64,000 nucleotides of DNA from Flaccisagitta enflata (taxonomy: Eukaryota; Chaetognatha; Sagittoidea; Aphragmophora): positions 17,980,001-18,044,000 of the forward strand of contig OZ231126.1 of the NCBI GenBank assembly GCA_965153355.1, written 5' to 3'. Positions within the stretch are counted from its first letter, which is position 1; every line of letters begins with the position of its first letter. The position numbers and the translations under genes are program-made. Below, one piece after another: positions 38,676-50,197 of this stretch. The notes beneath the pieces are model-generated. The model searched no databases and was not told where the DNA came from. It saw only the letters and a program-made list of their open reading frames with translations.

Positions 38676-39640
38676 TGGGGAAATAAAAAATGGCAGATTT
38701 TTAAATCCTTTCTTCTGAACCTCAACGTAGGAAAAATAGGTTGAAATTGGTGATGCCTGGAAAGCTCTTCGAAAGATCTTTCATTTGAGTTGTGTCTGGA
38801 AATTCTAGCTCAAATGGTTTGGAAACTACAGTGATTTGAATAAGACTACTCATTTTCTGGTCTGCCCGTATCTCAATGGAAGAGAATTTGAAAAAAATTC
38901 AAAGTCATGATAAAGATAGAAGACTTTATCCTATTGCCACAAAATTTTAGGTGGTAATTAGGTTATATGTCATCTCATACCAGTTAAATTTTTGTGTTAA
39001 TCGGATGATTTTTACTATGGTTTTCATACTTTTTTATTCCAGATCTTAGAAAAACGGACCAAATTAACATCATTTGCTTCAGTTGCGTATATTTCTCTAT
39101 TGTCTCAACAAAACATTTTCTTTTATGATCCAGCCTAAAGATCTTTCCCAGAGCTTTAAAACCATCATGAATTTGATGTGATTTTTATCAAATTTTCATA
39201 GTCAAAATGATTTAAAAAGAAACAGGTTGTTATCTCATTACCTTGGGTTTTTCTTGAAAATTTCCAAATCTTTCTCATGATAAAAAGGATAGAAAAAATT
39301 GTCCGATTTGGATAATTTTTTAGGAACTGTTAAATAAAGGTATGTATTTCTTTCAGTTCAAATTTCATCTAAATCAGAGTAGCTTTACTATGGTTTTTGG
39401 ATATTCTTTTTTGAGCAATCGCTCTTCGCATGAGGTCAGTGCAGAAAAGGGGTAGTCTTATTTAAATAGCTCTAACTTTTAAACGGTTTGAGCCAGAGTT
39501 TCCAGACACGACTCAAATGAAAGATCTTTCGAAGAGCTTTCTAAACATCACCGATTTTTGTTAGTTTTTTCTAAATTTAAGGTAGATAGAATTAGTTTTC
39601 AAAATTCCGCCATTTTTTATTTCCCCAAGGTTAGAGTTGC
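38676..39640. repeat. Long fold-back flanked by tetramer ends
   Basis: Left arm begins ACCTTGGGGAAATAAAAAATGG; the right arm ends with its reverse complement CCATTTTTTATTTCCCCAAGG at about 39610-39631. AAGATCTTTC-AAATGAGTC blocks are inverted between 38770 and 39525. The outer flanks are TCCG-type tracts (38625-38662) and the hairpin GTTGCGTGTTCGCAAC (39636). Confidence 0.8.
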
Positions 39641-40833
39641 GTGTTCGCAACTAAGAACAGATGGACGACTGACAAACAGACGGGCATAGCCTTTACAGAG
39701 TCCGCGACATAAAATTTAAACTGGGCAAAAGAGGGAAAGAAATTGTCTATGCAAAATGATGTAATTTTTTATAGAGGCTTCGACTTTGTGTGGTTGAAGC
39801 CTTACTCAGGATGAAAGAAAAAAAAATCTGAAACCAGATTTGGAATCAGCACTATCAAAACTATCTTCCCTGTTGAGTAAAACCGCGAATGGGCCTTTTT
39901 GCTAGCGTAAAAGCGTTTTTTGTTTTTGTTTTTTGTTGAACTCCTTGGAAAATGGGTTGTTTTTCATCGCTAAAAGGAGGCATTCTTACTACTGAAACAC
40001 TTCCTAAGTTATACCAGATGATAAAAATTATCAATTAATTGTTTTTAAAACTATTCTGATACTCAATTAGCTTGTTTAAAAAATCAGTCAACTTTTTTTC
40101 TCTCTGGTTCTTCCAACAAACCGAGCCACAGACGTTCCTAATTAATGACAAATCTATCCTTTGATGTCATCTTGTTAACAGCATCGCGTTTTTACTCCTT
40201 GGACTGAGCGTCTTCGTCTTCAAAAACAAATAAAGTAATTCCAACTTGACAAATTCTGTTCACTAGCAAAGCTTTCAGGCGATGGAACTTAGTAGAGTAT
40301 GTTTTAAGGATCTTTTTCCAGCGGCAGTTCTTTTCATGAATGCTTTTGCCAAAGTAGATCATTCAATCATCAAAATTTTCCTCGTTTTTCTATGTATCAA
40401 TGAAAATACTAAAGTAAATGAAGAAAAAATTCATGAGAAAAAAAATTTAGAAAATTTTCTTCAAGATGGCGCCAAGCAGAAATTTCTAACTTGATTCGTT
40501 TAGAAGTTATGATTAAATGAAAATGAAAGGTACAGTTCAAAGTAACATGTGAAAACACTCTTTCTGGCAGTAAGCAAAATTGACCTTTTTTCTTCATATC
40601 ATTGTAATTTCTAAAGTTTTAGAGCTAAAACATTCTTAGACCACTCAAATGGTAGATTTTTTGAAGCTCTTTAAAACGCTCATTGAATTTTCTTAGTTTC
40701 ACTTCTTATGAATGAACCAAGAGGCGTGAAAAAGATGTGCCATTTTTTTTTGGGGGGGGGGCATGGTTATCTGTCTATCTATATGGTTAAATATTTCTTG
40801 CCGTTCGTGTGTCTGTTTGTCTGACTGTCTTTT

Positions 40834-40837
<4 letters not shown>

Positions 40838-40894
<57 letters not shown>

Positions 40895-40959
40895 AAAATT
40901 GTAGTCATGTACAGCTCATCAACTTGTGATGGATGCACATATTGAGCAATCAAATCAAT

Positions 40960-41022
<63 letters not shown>

Positions 41023-41023
41023 A

Positions 41024-41084
<61 letters not shown>
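40838..41084. repeat. (CT)n, (CT)n and (AC)n tracts before exon 3
   Basis: (CT)n at 40838-40890 and 40963-41018, followed by (AC)n at about 41027-41084. The last ends 21 bases before the acceptor of the chitin synthase exon at 41106. Confidence 0.95.
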
Positions 41085-41086
<2 letters not shown>

Positions 41087-41105
41087 ACGAAATAACAAAC
41101 AAAAG

Positions 41106-41483
41106 GTAATCACTCCGCCGACAACAATAACGACACTACGACTTCGGACGTCATCTTCCGCGAGACGATCGTCGAGATCCTCGTCCACATCCCACGCAGC
41201 GCGGGACGCACCCTCCTCCTCCTTTGCTTCCTTACCCCGCACGTCATCCTGCTGACCATCAACGCCACGCGTGCCCTGCTGTCGTGTACGTGGCGTTTGC
41301 CTCGCTGGCGTACCGTCGTCGTCTACGCGGCGTCTGACGCGTCGGCGTGCGTCGGCGTTGGCATTCTGGGCTTCGTGGTGGCGCCGCGTTTGGATTGCGT
41401 TTGCAGAATTTTCCTGGGTTTCGTCGGCGGTGTCGCTGCGCCGACGATTCTCGACACCATCACGACCCTCCTCGGGAGAAGAG
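41106..41483 (+). CDS. CHS: Chitin synthase, exon 3: membrane segments before the first loop
   Basis: A GC-rich exon of 125 full codons, entered in phase 1 and left in phase 1 before the donor GTACGG. The acceptor is a plain CAAAAG and is the only AG after the last in-frame stop (41093-41095), so it is forced by the frame. Hydrophobic segments occur at about residues 35-52, 71-92 and 103-118. The run R-T-LLLLCFLTPHV, R-ALLSCTWRLPRW, then GVGILGFVVAPRLDCV, followed by APTILDTITTLLGRR, follows the family pattern of F-x-P-E-h..., F-K-x-W-K-x-P, H-x-h-G-h-x-h-h-h-h-x-h-L-P-x-h-D, and an h-x-x-h-L-S-R end, with several residues changed. One sequon (NAT). Divergent but recognisable. Confidence 0.8.
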
Positions 41484-41582
41484 GTACGGTGGAACCAGAT
41501 CCGCCGGTAGTGGTCATCCGCAGATGCAAATCTCTATTGGGTCTTCTACATTGTAATTTGCATATTCGGTGATTGCTGTCCT

Positions 41583-41620
41583 CTGTGTGTATGTGTGTGT
41601 GCGTGTGCGTGTGCGTGTGT

Positions 41621-41706
<86 letters not shown>

Positions 41707-41987
41707 AAAAGAAAAACTATGACGACACAAAAATCTTTGTCGCATGATTATGCCGCTATTTCCTCCTGAAAGGTCCACCCTTCAATTTTGTATGTGCACA
41801 AAAAGCGTAAAAGCGAAGTAAAAAAGCAAAAACAAGTACCAGATTTAACGCATAAAGCTAAAGTCGCATATGCAATGATCAAATCAAGTTGAATACAGAA
41901 GAAAGGATGGAACAAAGACGCAATAAGTGGGCAAAGAAATGGATTCATAAGAAAGCAACTCGACTTGCTCACGCATAGTTTTACCAG

Positions 41988-42074
<87 letters not shown>
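41583..42074. repeat. (GT)n and (CT)n tracts in chitin synthase intron 3
   Basis: (GT)n at 41583-41704 and (CT)n at 41991-42074. The (CT)n run lies about 75 bp before the acceptor at 42148. Confidence 0.95.
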
Positions 42075-42076
<2 letters not shown>

Positions 42077-42148
42077 GTCAAACTAATCCCTGTTACTTTA
42101 AACGAAAGGTTATTTTTGTCTTGTAAACAACATAATCTTATCTTGCAG

Positions 42149-43272
42149 AGGCAGTATGGAGGAGAAAACTGGAGCTGACTGGAAAGACCGGATTGGCCTT
42201 TGCGTCTTGCCTAGCCATCGTCTTGGCGGCCTTCCACCTCACGCAGTCGTTTGCACTTTCACAAACAGTGAAGAATAACAACAGCAGCAGCAGCAGCAGC
42301 AGTAGCAGCTACAGCAACAGCAGCAATAACGCCTTTGGTTCAACGAACTTGGACGGCACATCTACAGCGACAAACCAAGAGCCTTCAGTCGCATCTGCTG
42401 CCAAGTATGTTGCAACGTCGTCCCTTTCTTCTGCCTCCTCTATCTCCTCGTCCACCGCCTCTTTCTCTTCCTCCTCTTCAACAGTCACCCTGCCAATCTT
42501 ATTCGTCATTGGCTGCTTTTTGACTTCCTTATTTTGGTGGGACAATTTCGTCACTCGCCCTCCCAAACGCAGTCGCACAGGCGAAGGCAACAGAGCCAAC
42601 GATGACGAGGATGACGACGAAGACGACGACGACGATGGTGATGATTATCGTTTCGTCAACGACTTCAACGAGGATCCTGACGAGGATTCCCACGGCGATG
42701 GTTCATCGTCGTGTCCTCCCCGCTGCGGCGTCAGTCGTTGGCGGTTGACTTGTCGGCGTCTGGTCGCCGATGGAATCGTCGCCTCTCGAATTTTGGTCAT
42801 CATCAGAGCAGCTTGGAAATCCATCTTTTTACTCATCTTTTACCGAGTCTTCGTCCATTTTGATCACGATGGCGGCTGTGGCTATGATGTCTATAGAGGT
42901 GGAGGTGGATATATTAGAGGTAGTGACGGAGGGGAAGGAGATGGTGTTGTTGGTGGTGGAGGTGGTGTCGGCGATGGTGGCGATGTAGGCGTTGGTCATC
43001 ACTCTTCCACCGTCAGCGGCACTTCTTCTCCAGTTTGGGATTCGCGTTTCGATGTCAGTTGGCGCCTGTTTTGGATGTATTTGGGCGCCGGTTACGCGGC
43101 CAAGTTTCTCGTCGTTTCCGGCGTCGCCATGAATATGAAAATCTTGGCTTACGCGGCGCCGCTTTTCGCCGCGCCCGTCGCTTGTTTGGCGGCTCTTTTC
43201 GCCGCTGCCGCGTGGATGGGAAATGATGTAGAGGGCACCCAATGGCTCAAGAGGATCCTCTTTCTCGATTCG
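42149..43272 (+). CDS. CHS: Chitin synthase, exon 4: large transmembrane exon
   Basis: Entered in phase 1 after ATCTTGCAG and left in phase 0 before GTAAGA; 374 codons. Order of features: a basic start (VWRRKLELTGKT), a membrane segment (FASCLAIVLAAFHL), a serine run from AGC repeats, a second segment ending in FWWDNFV at 42535-42552, an acidic run of Asp and Glu (about 42600-42650), a segment RILVIIRAAWKSIFLLIFYR, a glycine-rich loop (42880-43000), then FWMYLGAGYAAKFLVVSG and a long alanine-rich hydrophobic run. The W-W-(E/D)-N-F/Y-V signature, a K-I-L-type helix and the Y-x-x-Y/A-K-F helix before a proline-containing hydrophobic run are family features. The acidic, serine and glycine inserts are unusual and may be lineage-specific. 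Confidence 0.88.
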
Positions 43273-43510
43273 GTAAGATTTAAACTTCTCGATAGTCGCG
43301 TGCACATGACTCTAAAACTCGCTTTGTCTGTCGATCTGTCGGTCTGTCCGTTCGTCGGTTGGTCGTCCAACGGTAACACTTAGTTTTTTTCAGGCGGAAG
43401 GGGGCGGTTTTTGCATAACTGCCTTGTGTCCCTGCCCAAGTTCCTAACCTATTTCATCACTACCCCTTCCCATTACGAAAACCATAATATGACCGAAGAC
43501 AAAGTTACAT

Positions 43511-43993
43511 ATACACGCACTTGACTGAGTAACAACGGGTTATTTTTTTCTGAGGCTCAATGTTGCCAATTGAATGACGATATGAGGCTCAAACCGTTGC
43601 TAAACTGTTTTTTTCTCATCAATCTTCTAATATAACGGTTCATTACGATGTTTGTTCTAACATTCCTTTCGCTGCTTTCTCTGGAATGAAAGGGATCTAG
43701 AGTAGGAATAGAATATAGGAGAACAATCATTCAAAATCAGGAACAAAATATTGTTTTAACTAAAATGCAGTAGAAAAAGCCACCCCGTCTGTGAAACCGC
43801 CGCATTTTACAATTGAATGCAACGGAAATTATGGCGAATCTAAGAGAAAACTTGTTATTGGATGGACTTGAGGCTGAAATGTTGTTAAATTTTTAATTTT
43901 CTGACGATGTTGCTAGAAATGTTCTTATTTTTTTGACATTTTGAGCCTCAACGTTGTTATAAAAAAGGTTGTTACTCAGTCAAGTGCGTGTAT
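43511..43993. mobile_element. TIR element in intron 4
   Basis: The ends are a perfect 26-bp inverted repeat starting ATACACGCACTTGACTGAGT. The subterminal TTTTTTCTGAGGCTCAA-TGTTG also returns inverted near 43935-43970. 483 bp; no coding region; target duplication not clear. Confidence 0.75.
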
Positions 43994-45004
43994 CTGATCG
44001 CTGATAAAGAAAAGTAAAAGCGTGTGAGGGGAAGAAGCCCAGGGGAATGATTTCTTGAGAGCCTTGGAAAACAACATAGAACTACAATTTCAAGAATTTC
44101 CTTTGAACTCCTATGTAGGCATAAAAGTGTCATTAACTTGCTGTCCAGGCCATAGTCCGGACAAAGCGACATGCCAGCGTAGGTGATCAGATATTTTTAT
44201 TTTTTTTTGCTACGTGTACCGCCCAAAGACACGCCACTTGGGCAGCCACCTATCCGGCCTTGTTCTGATAATGAAGATTGTTAGATCATCCATTAATATA
44301 TTTATAAGACAAGAAAGATGCCGAAAGAGGAGTTTCTCTTTCCCGATATCTCGATATCTCGATATCTCTTTTGTAAGAAGAGCATGTTGATATGACATGA
44401 TATGATATGGAGAGTGCCAGGTCATCCATCATTATCGCCCAAAAAGTTACCGCTTTTTTCCCCCTCTTGTTTATGGGAAAATCGACCCAAAAATAGTATG
44501 TTGGTTTGTTCAATATGTACAACAAACGAAAGCTCACATAAAATAAAAATGTGGGAAGGGGCAATTATGAAAAGGGCTGTCCAAGCATTTTTGTTTTCCA
44601 TCGTAATCAAGAGGCGCTCGTGAATGGCGCATAGCGCTTACATAATTCTAAATCCAACTACAAACCGAACGAGTCCTTCTCGTTTTATGTAAGCGATGAT
44701 TAATCTCATAACTTTAACGATTGCCAATAACATTCCAACCGTTGCACAATTCTTTTTTTTAACAAGTACAAACTAACGAGTACAAACTAACGAGTACAAA
44801 CTAACGAGTACAAACTGACGATAAGATTCGCCACGTAGCGAAGCAGGATGCATGTTCTTTAAAGTTTTTAAAGCAAGCGTGAACAGAGACATGAAAGCAA
44901 CACACCAGACGAACCGACAGATCGACCGATTGACCGATGAACCGAAGTAAAGTAACTTTGATTTGCCGGATACATGGGCCAAGACGGTGCGCCGGGCGTT
45001 ATTT

Positions 45005-45227
45005 ATTCTTAGACCTATCCCTAGCTCCGTTAGACATATTCATAGCTCTATCAGACCTATCCCTAGCTCTATCAGACCTATCCCGAGCTCTATCAGACCT
45101 ATCTTAAGCTCTATTAGACCCAGAGATGCAGATTCCGCAAGCTGCCGCGTAGCAGAATTTTTGTCTCACGAACTTCCGCAGCTTTCTTTCTTTTTTCTTT
45201 CTTTCTTTCTTTTTTTCTTTCTTTTTT

Positions 45228-45295
<68 letters not shown>

Positions 45296-45423
45296 TTCAC
45301 AAGTTCATCTCTTCCTTCCTGTAGCAATTCCATTCTTCTTTTTCTCCTTTACCCCTTTCATAGCCTTCCTTTCCTCTCCTGCCACATCTGCCGCACTTTG
45401 GGCCTTGCCTTTCTTTCTTTTTT

Positions 45424-45495
<72 letters not shown>

Positions 45496-45790
45496 TTTTT
45501 TTTCTTTTCACAAGTTCATCTCTTCCTTCCTGTAGCAATTCCATTCTTCTTTTTCTCCTTTACCCCTTTCATAGCCTTCCTTTCCTCTCCTGCCACATCT
45601 GCCGCACTTTGGGCCTTGCCTGCCGCGTAGCATTGCTACTTTGCTACCATGAATCTGCATCTCTCATTTAGACCTATCACCAGCTCTATCAGACCTATCC
45701 CTAGCTCCATCAGACCTATCACCAGACCGATCCGACCTATCACCAGACCTATCTGACCTATTCCCAGCTCTAACTGACTTAACCATAGCT
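45005..45790. repeat. Minisatellite split by a nested repeat-rich insert
   Basis: A unit of about 21 bp (AGCTCTATCAGACCTATCCC) occupies 45005-45120 and resumes at 45665-45790. Between them is an insert with inverted ends AGAGATGCAGATTC (45121) and GAATCTGCATCTC (about 45650-45662). Inside, a block of about 209 bp is duplicated in tandem: (CTTT)n followed by ACAAGTTCATCTCTTCC and onward to GGGCCTTGCCT (45185-45411 and 45410-45620). Confidence 0.75.
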
Positions 45791-46110
45791 GATTATTTTA
45801 GTGAATGAAATGACGAGTATCATCAATGATGAACGAAATGAGTTTTCAGTTGATTTCAAACATTTTTAGCGATTTTTCTTTCGAGCGTGACCGACGGGCG
45901 GACAGAGCCTCTTAAAAAGGTGCTATGGCGCATTTGAGAATCAACCTAGCATATTTCTGAATCATTTCCAGTGATTTTTGCTTCTTTTCGAGATTTTCAA
46001 CTCGAACGTGACCGACCAACCGACCAACCGACCAACAGACAAAGCCTCTTATAGAGGTACTATGGCGCACCTAAAAAGGAAAAAACCCTTTCACCATCTC
46101 TCTCATTCAG

Positions 46111-46538
46111 TGGTCATTGACCAAAGACACTTGGGATCAAATCGTGGCGCAGATGCCTCAAACGCATCTCTTTGGTGGCGCAGATTCATCCCCTACAAAC
46201 ATGAATCACCATGATCATCAATTACCCTCCTGTGCGCTCGTACCAACGACCCCGATGTTGTTAGGCTGTTGGTTAGCGGCGCTCATTTGCATTCTGGCCA
46301 TGTTGGTGCGCGATGTGGTGACGACGGAGGTGACGGGGGTGGTGAATGGCGCCGATAGCGCCGCGGTTGGCCAAAGTGGTGGTGGTGGTATCAATAGCGG
46401 CGGCGTCAACGACGACATTGCCGGTGGTGGCTTCGGTGGCATATCTCTCTCCTCGTTCTCATCCACGCATCGCCTTTTTACGCGAGATAAAATGGATTTT
46501 TCCCCGGCGTTTACCGAAGTGGATTTCATTCTTTCCAG
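46111..46538 (+). CDS. CHS: Chitin synthase, exon 5: last segment before the catalytic linker
   Basis: Entered in phase 0 after TCTCATTCAG, matching exon 4. It encodes WSLTKDTWDQIVAQMP, a polar region, a membrane segment (PMLLGCWLAALICILAML), a glycine-rich stretch, and STHRLFTRDKMDFSPAF then TEVDFILS. In the family this position holds the T-E-K/R-L-F motif and a segment ending in L-N-R-R-R. I place the donor at CCAG|GTTAGC (phase 2), since the exon at 53931 on the other strand starts in phase 2 and would give ILS-RRRHLEF. If there is no splice there, the frame runs 14 codons further to TGA at 46579-46581. The donor is not strong, so the end is inferred. Confidence 0.75.
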
Positions 46539-46581
46539 GTTAGCTCCCAGATTCAAGTATAAATTGCCTCCGGATAATTGA

Positions 46582-47159
46582 TCTCTTTAACGGCTGATAG
46601 GTCATTTATCCTTGATAAGTTGATACTGCTACAACATGCCAGCCGAGAGATTCAAAAACTGGAAGAAACCAATACCTAATAGGCTATTAAACTGACATAC
46701 TGATCCATGTTGAAAAGTAACTTTCTTTCTGTGGATAGTACGCCGGTTGCATCCCGGAAATACGCCAAATCATGCCTTTGCGCCCACCTCACAATGTTCC
46801 TTTGCAAAAACCTGACTGGACGAGCCCATGCGCAACTTTCTACGCGCGCGGGAACCTTTTTTAGGGCGCTGTCAAAGATTAGAGGGTTGAATGTGACTGG
46901 GACTCGTTTCTCTCGCTTACATAGAGAGATAGCACACTGGCCCAGTATCACTCATAACTCAATCTCTTCAAATGATAAGATATAGTGTTCTTATGAATAA
47001 ATCCAAGCCTGGTTGAACCTGGATCGACATTTCTCATCATGATAATGTCACTGCAACAGCTGGAAGCGAGGCGAATTTAATGTGAAAAATTACCAAAATT
47101 TTCAAATCTTCATGATTCCATAATTTGTCTCCGAATAGAGGGGGCTCATTCGACACATT
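46582..47159. other. Stretch without recognised feature
   Basis: Somewhat GC-richer around 46740-46900 but with no splice-bounded coding signal that I can support. Confidence 0.35.
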
Positions 47160-47425
47160 TTAGTCGCGTGCTACTCGATTCTATAAGCCACTTTTTGGTC
47201 CGTTGGTCTGTCGGTTTGTCACAAAACTGTAAAAAAGGTGTTTAAAAATAGTTTCTCTGTACACGGTCGCTGCCACAAGAAATTAACAAGTGCTGGATAC
47301 ACGGGCTACTCTAGTCGCGTGCAGGTGGGCAGGAGCAAAGCCGGAGAAGGCCACTGGGTCATCTGGGCAGGAGCCGTATGGACCGACAATCCGACAAAGC
47401 AGGGTGTAGTTACATAGCACGCAAT
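47160..47425. mobile_element. TCCG-rich fold-back remnants
   Basis: Starts TTTTAGTCGCGTGCTACTCG at 47160. GGATACACGGGCTACTCTAG with GTCGCGTGCAGGTGGGCAGG occurs at 47293-47335, followed by GCAGGGTGTAG near 47400. Confidence 0.6.
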
Positions 47426-47459
47426 AAAAATAATTATAATAACTATGGCAAAATAAAAA

Positions 47460-48193
47460 AAAACGGTAATTTTCAAAATGATATTGTGAGCTCAATTTTT
47501 AAACCAGCTTTATAATTTTCTAGACCATGATAGTTTGTCAAATTTGCTACTTAGCAAAAAAATCAGATCTGAAAGTTGATTTTTGGTGCCTATAGCATTG
47601 ATTTTGGCAAAATTACTTCATTGAACAATCGCTGTTAGTATCAGTTTCAGTTTAGATCTAACTTTGAAAATCAACTGTGAGCTCAATTTTTAGAGCAAAT
47701 TAAAATTTTTGAGATGGTGATAGCATGTCAAATTTCTGACACAGTGAAAAAAACAGAACTCAAAAAAGTTTATTTTTGTAAATGCAACATCAATTTTTGT
47801 AAAATTGGTTGAAGTTGGATGGTCAAAATAAAAAAACATTATTCAGAATTGATTTCAAATGTTAATTTTTTTTTGTAGCTTCATATTTTTTTTAGATGAT
47901 AATGGTATGACAAGTTTTTGACACAGCAAAAAAATCAGAACTCAAAAAACTGTATTTTTGCACTAGTATCATCAATTTTTGAGAATAGACCTCCAATAAA
48001 AACTCTAGAATTGATATCCAGTTTTGACAGATTTTACAAGAATTGATGTAGAAGGTACAAAAATAGACTTTTTTTAATTCTGATTTTTTTGCTATGTCAG
48101 AAATTTGACCTGCTATCACCATCTCAAAAATATTGATCTTGCTCTAAAAATTGAGCTCAGAGTAAATTTTCAAAGTTTGATCTGAACTGAAAC
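47460..48193. repeat. Fold-back cut by the sequence gap
   Basis: The motif GAGCTCAATTTTTA followed by a GAT(G)ATAG-TGTCAAATTT block occurs forward near 47490 and 47690, and inverted near 48110-48155. The stretch 47645-47760 (GTTTCAGTTTAGATC...) is the inverted copy of 48060-48193, which ends GATCTGAACTGAAAC exactly at the run of N. Confidence 0.8.
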
Positions 48194-48203
48194 NNNNNNN
48201 NNN
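48194..48203. other. Assembly gap (10 N)
   Basis: Ten N in a row. The orientation of chitin synthase exons switches from + to - across it, and the sequence on the left ends in one arm of a palindrome. Confidence 0.99.
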
Positions 48204-49690
48204 CGAGCCTCAAGGCTGGGATTTGAGCCTTGAGGCTGGGATTAAGCCTTGAGGCTGGGATTTAAGCCTTGAGGTTGGGATTTAAGCCTTGAGGTTGACG
48301 GGTTTCGAGGCTGGGATTTGAGCCCAGGCGGTGATTTGAGCCTCCAGGCAGGGGTTTGAGCCTCCAGACTGGGATTTGAGCCTCGAGGTTGAGATTTGAG
48401 CCTCAAGGCTAGATTTGGGCCCCTGAAGCTAGAATTTGGGCCCTCGAGGGGGGCACGCTGGAGAAGGAGGAGGAAAAATTCCCCTGTGTGAAAGCATAGG
48501 TCACAGTTCCCGGGGCCGCTCAAAAAGGGAGAAAGAAAGAATAAAAGGGGGAAAAAAAGAGAAGGGAAAGAGGAAGAACAGGTCGCCCAATGGGCAAGAA
48601 TATGTGGTCAGCGATACTCAAGGCCCTGTTTCTATGCAAGATTAAACGGAGGAAAGGAGCAGTGGCCCCAGGACAAACCTGTAGAACACGGGGGACTTTT
48701 CATCTGTCATTCTAAATCATCTGTCCATCCGGCTGTTCCCAGTAGTTCTTTCAGAATTGTACTTCATTAGAAGTTACATGTGCTAGCACAAATCTGCCCT
48801 CTCAGACTGAATCTGCTTAGGCAGATTTCAGGCCCTGGGCAGATATCAGGCCTGAGAGGGCAGATTTCCAGGCCTTCAAGGAGAGGCAATTTCAGGCCTA
48901 GAAGATAAATTAAGGCCTGAGGCAAGATTTCAGAGCCTGAGAGGGTAAATTTCAGGCCTGAGAGGACAGGTTTCAGGCCTGAGAGGGCCGGACGAATGGA
49001 CAAACGGACAAACGGACGGGCGAAGCGCGAACAAAAAGAGATCCCCTGCTCTGCACACAGGACCTCGTCCCCCTTGGGGCCGCTGAGGAACTAAAAAGAA
49101 AGAGTCATCCAAGGATCGCACATGGTCAGCGGTACCCGATGCCTGCTTGGAGTGATTAGCTGAAGAAGTGGAGGTAGGGCAGGGCAGCGGCCCCTAAGTG
49201 CCGATGTCCTGTAGGACACAGGGTGGAAATTCCATACATCTAAGGAGAGAGGGCATTTAGAATTTTGCATTTTTTCAATTTTTGTCAATTTTCCATGTTA
49301 TTCAATAGAACTTGAGGTCTAAGGAAGCTGGATATAAGAGCTAAGTGTGCTGGATTAGAGCCCAGGATGCTGGATTAGAGCCAGGGGCTGGTTTGTGGCC
49401 TGAGAGCTGGTTGAGGCCCAGAAGCTGGTTGAAGGCTAGAAGCGGAATTTGAGGCATGAGAGGCTGGATTTGAGGCTTGAGAGGCTGGATTTGAGCCCTG
49501 AGAGACTGGATCTGAGGCCTGAGAGGCTGGGTCCAGGCCTGAGAGGCCAAATTTGAGCCTGAGAGGCTGGATTTGACTGAGAAGCTTTGAGGGGGCGGAC
49601 GGACGGACGTGCGTACGTAAAAGGTCACCCTGTGTCCTACAGGACATCGGCCCTTTGGGGCCGCCGCCCAAAAAGGGGAAGAAAAAAAAA
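48204..49690. repeat. Minisatellite and GC-hairpin repeat, second region
   Basis: Degenerate units of GGCTGGGATTTGAGCCT (48204-48440), GGCCTGAGAGGG (48800-48990) and GAGAGGCTGGATTTGAG (49340-49590), interrupted by the end motifs with GTAGAACACG or GTAGGACACAGG and GGGGCCGC near 48500, 48680, 49060, 49200 and 49645. Same family as 33430-35640. Confidence 0.7.
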
Positions 49691-50197
49691 GAGAAAGAAA
49701 AAGAAAAAAGGAAAAGAAGAAAGGAAACGAAAAAGGAAACAGAGGAAAGGAATGAGATTTTTTTTCTCTAGACAAATCATGATTTATGAACAAAAGACAC
49801 TGTTTTACTCCTCATGAATCATAATTTCTCAGAGTTTTTAATTTCACCAGTATTTTTTTCACATTTTCTGCCCAAACCTGCGCATCTTTTTAAACAATTA
49901 GAAAATCGTTTGAAAACACTGTTTCTTGTGAATTGTGTTTGTAAAATTGTTTGATCTCTGAAATCTGCTCTCTGTGAAGGGCTACTTTTTTCTTTGCAAT
50001 TGATCATACAATTGATGGTTGGTCAAGGTCGACCAAGAGATATAGGATGTAATAATTTATCTGGCTTTTCAAAAAGGAAAGCAAAAGATGACAAAGAAAA
50101 AAAAGAAAACAAGCTTTTGGCAAAGATGCCTAGATAAAACAATTGTTTTAAGCGTGGTGGAAGTTCCTCACAGGAAGCAGGTGAAAGCTCCCAGTCT
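49691..50197. other. Stretch without recognised feature
   Basis: A purine-rich tract to about 49760, then AT-rich sequence. Directly upstream of the transposase relic; no inverted end identified. Confidence 0.35.

Larger units (their letters stand above)
30807..41105 (+). other. Chitin synthase intron 2 (about 10.3 kb)
   Basis: Inferred from phase-1 ends at both sides. It holds the hAT MITE at 31345, fold-back copies, the duplicated block at 32470-33240, the GC-hairpin and minisatellite region 33430-35640, the fold-back at 38676-39640 and CT/CTGT microsatellites. A missed exon is possible, since a phase-1 to phase-1 exon would keep the frame. Confidence 0.55.
43273..46110 (+). other. Chitin synthase intron 4
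   Basis: Contains a TCCG-family remnant at 43298-43440, the TIR element at 43511-43993, a short tandem run of GAGTACAAACTAAC at 44761-44820, the nested repeat block at 45000-45790 and two tetramer remnants with GGTGC..GCGCA hairpins at 45885-46078. Confidence 0.6.

Noticed and set aside
42193-43383. Single-exon membrane protein of 396 residues
   Set aside because: The frame has no ATG at its apparent start, opens upstream to a splice acceptor and has a consensus donor at 43273; it is an internal exon of a longer gene.
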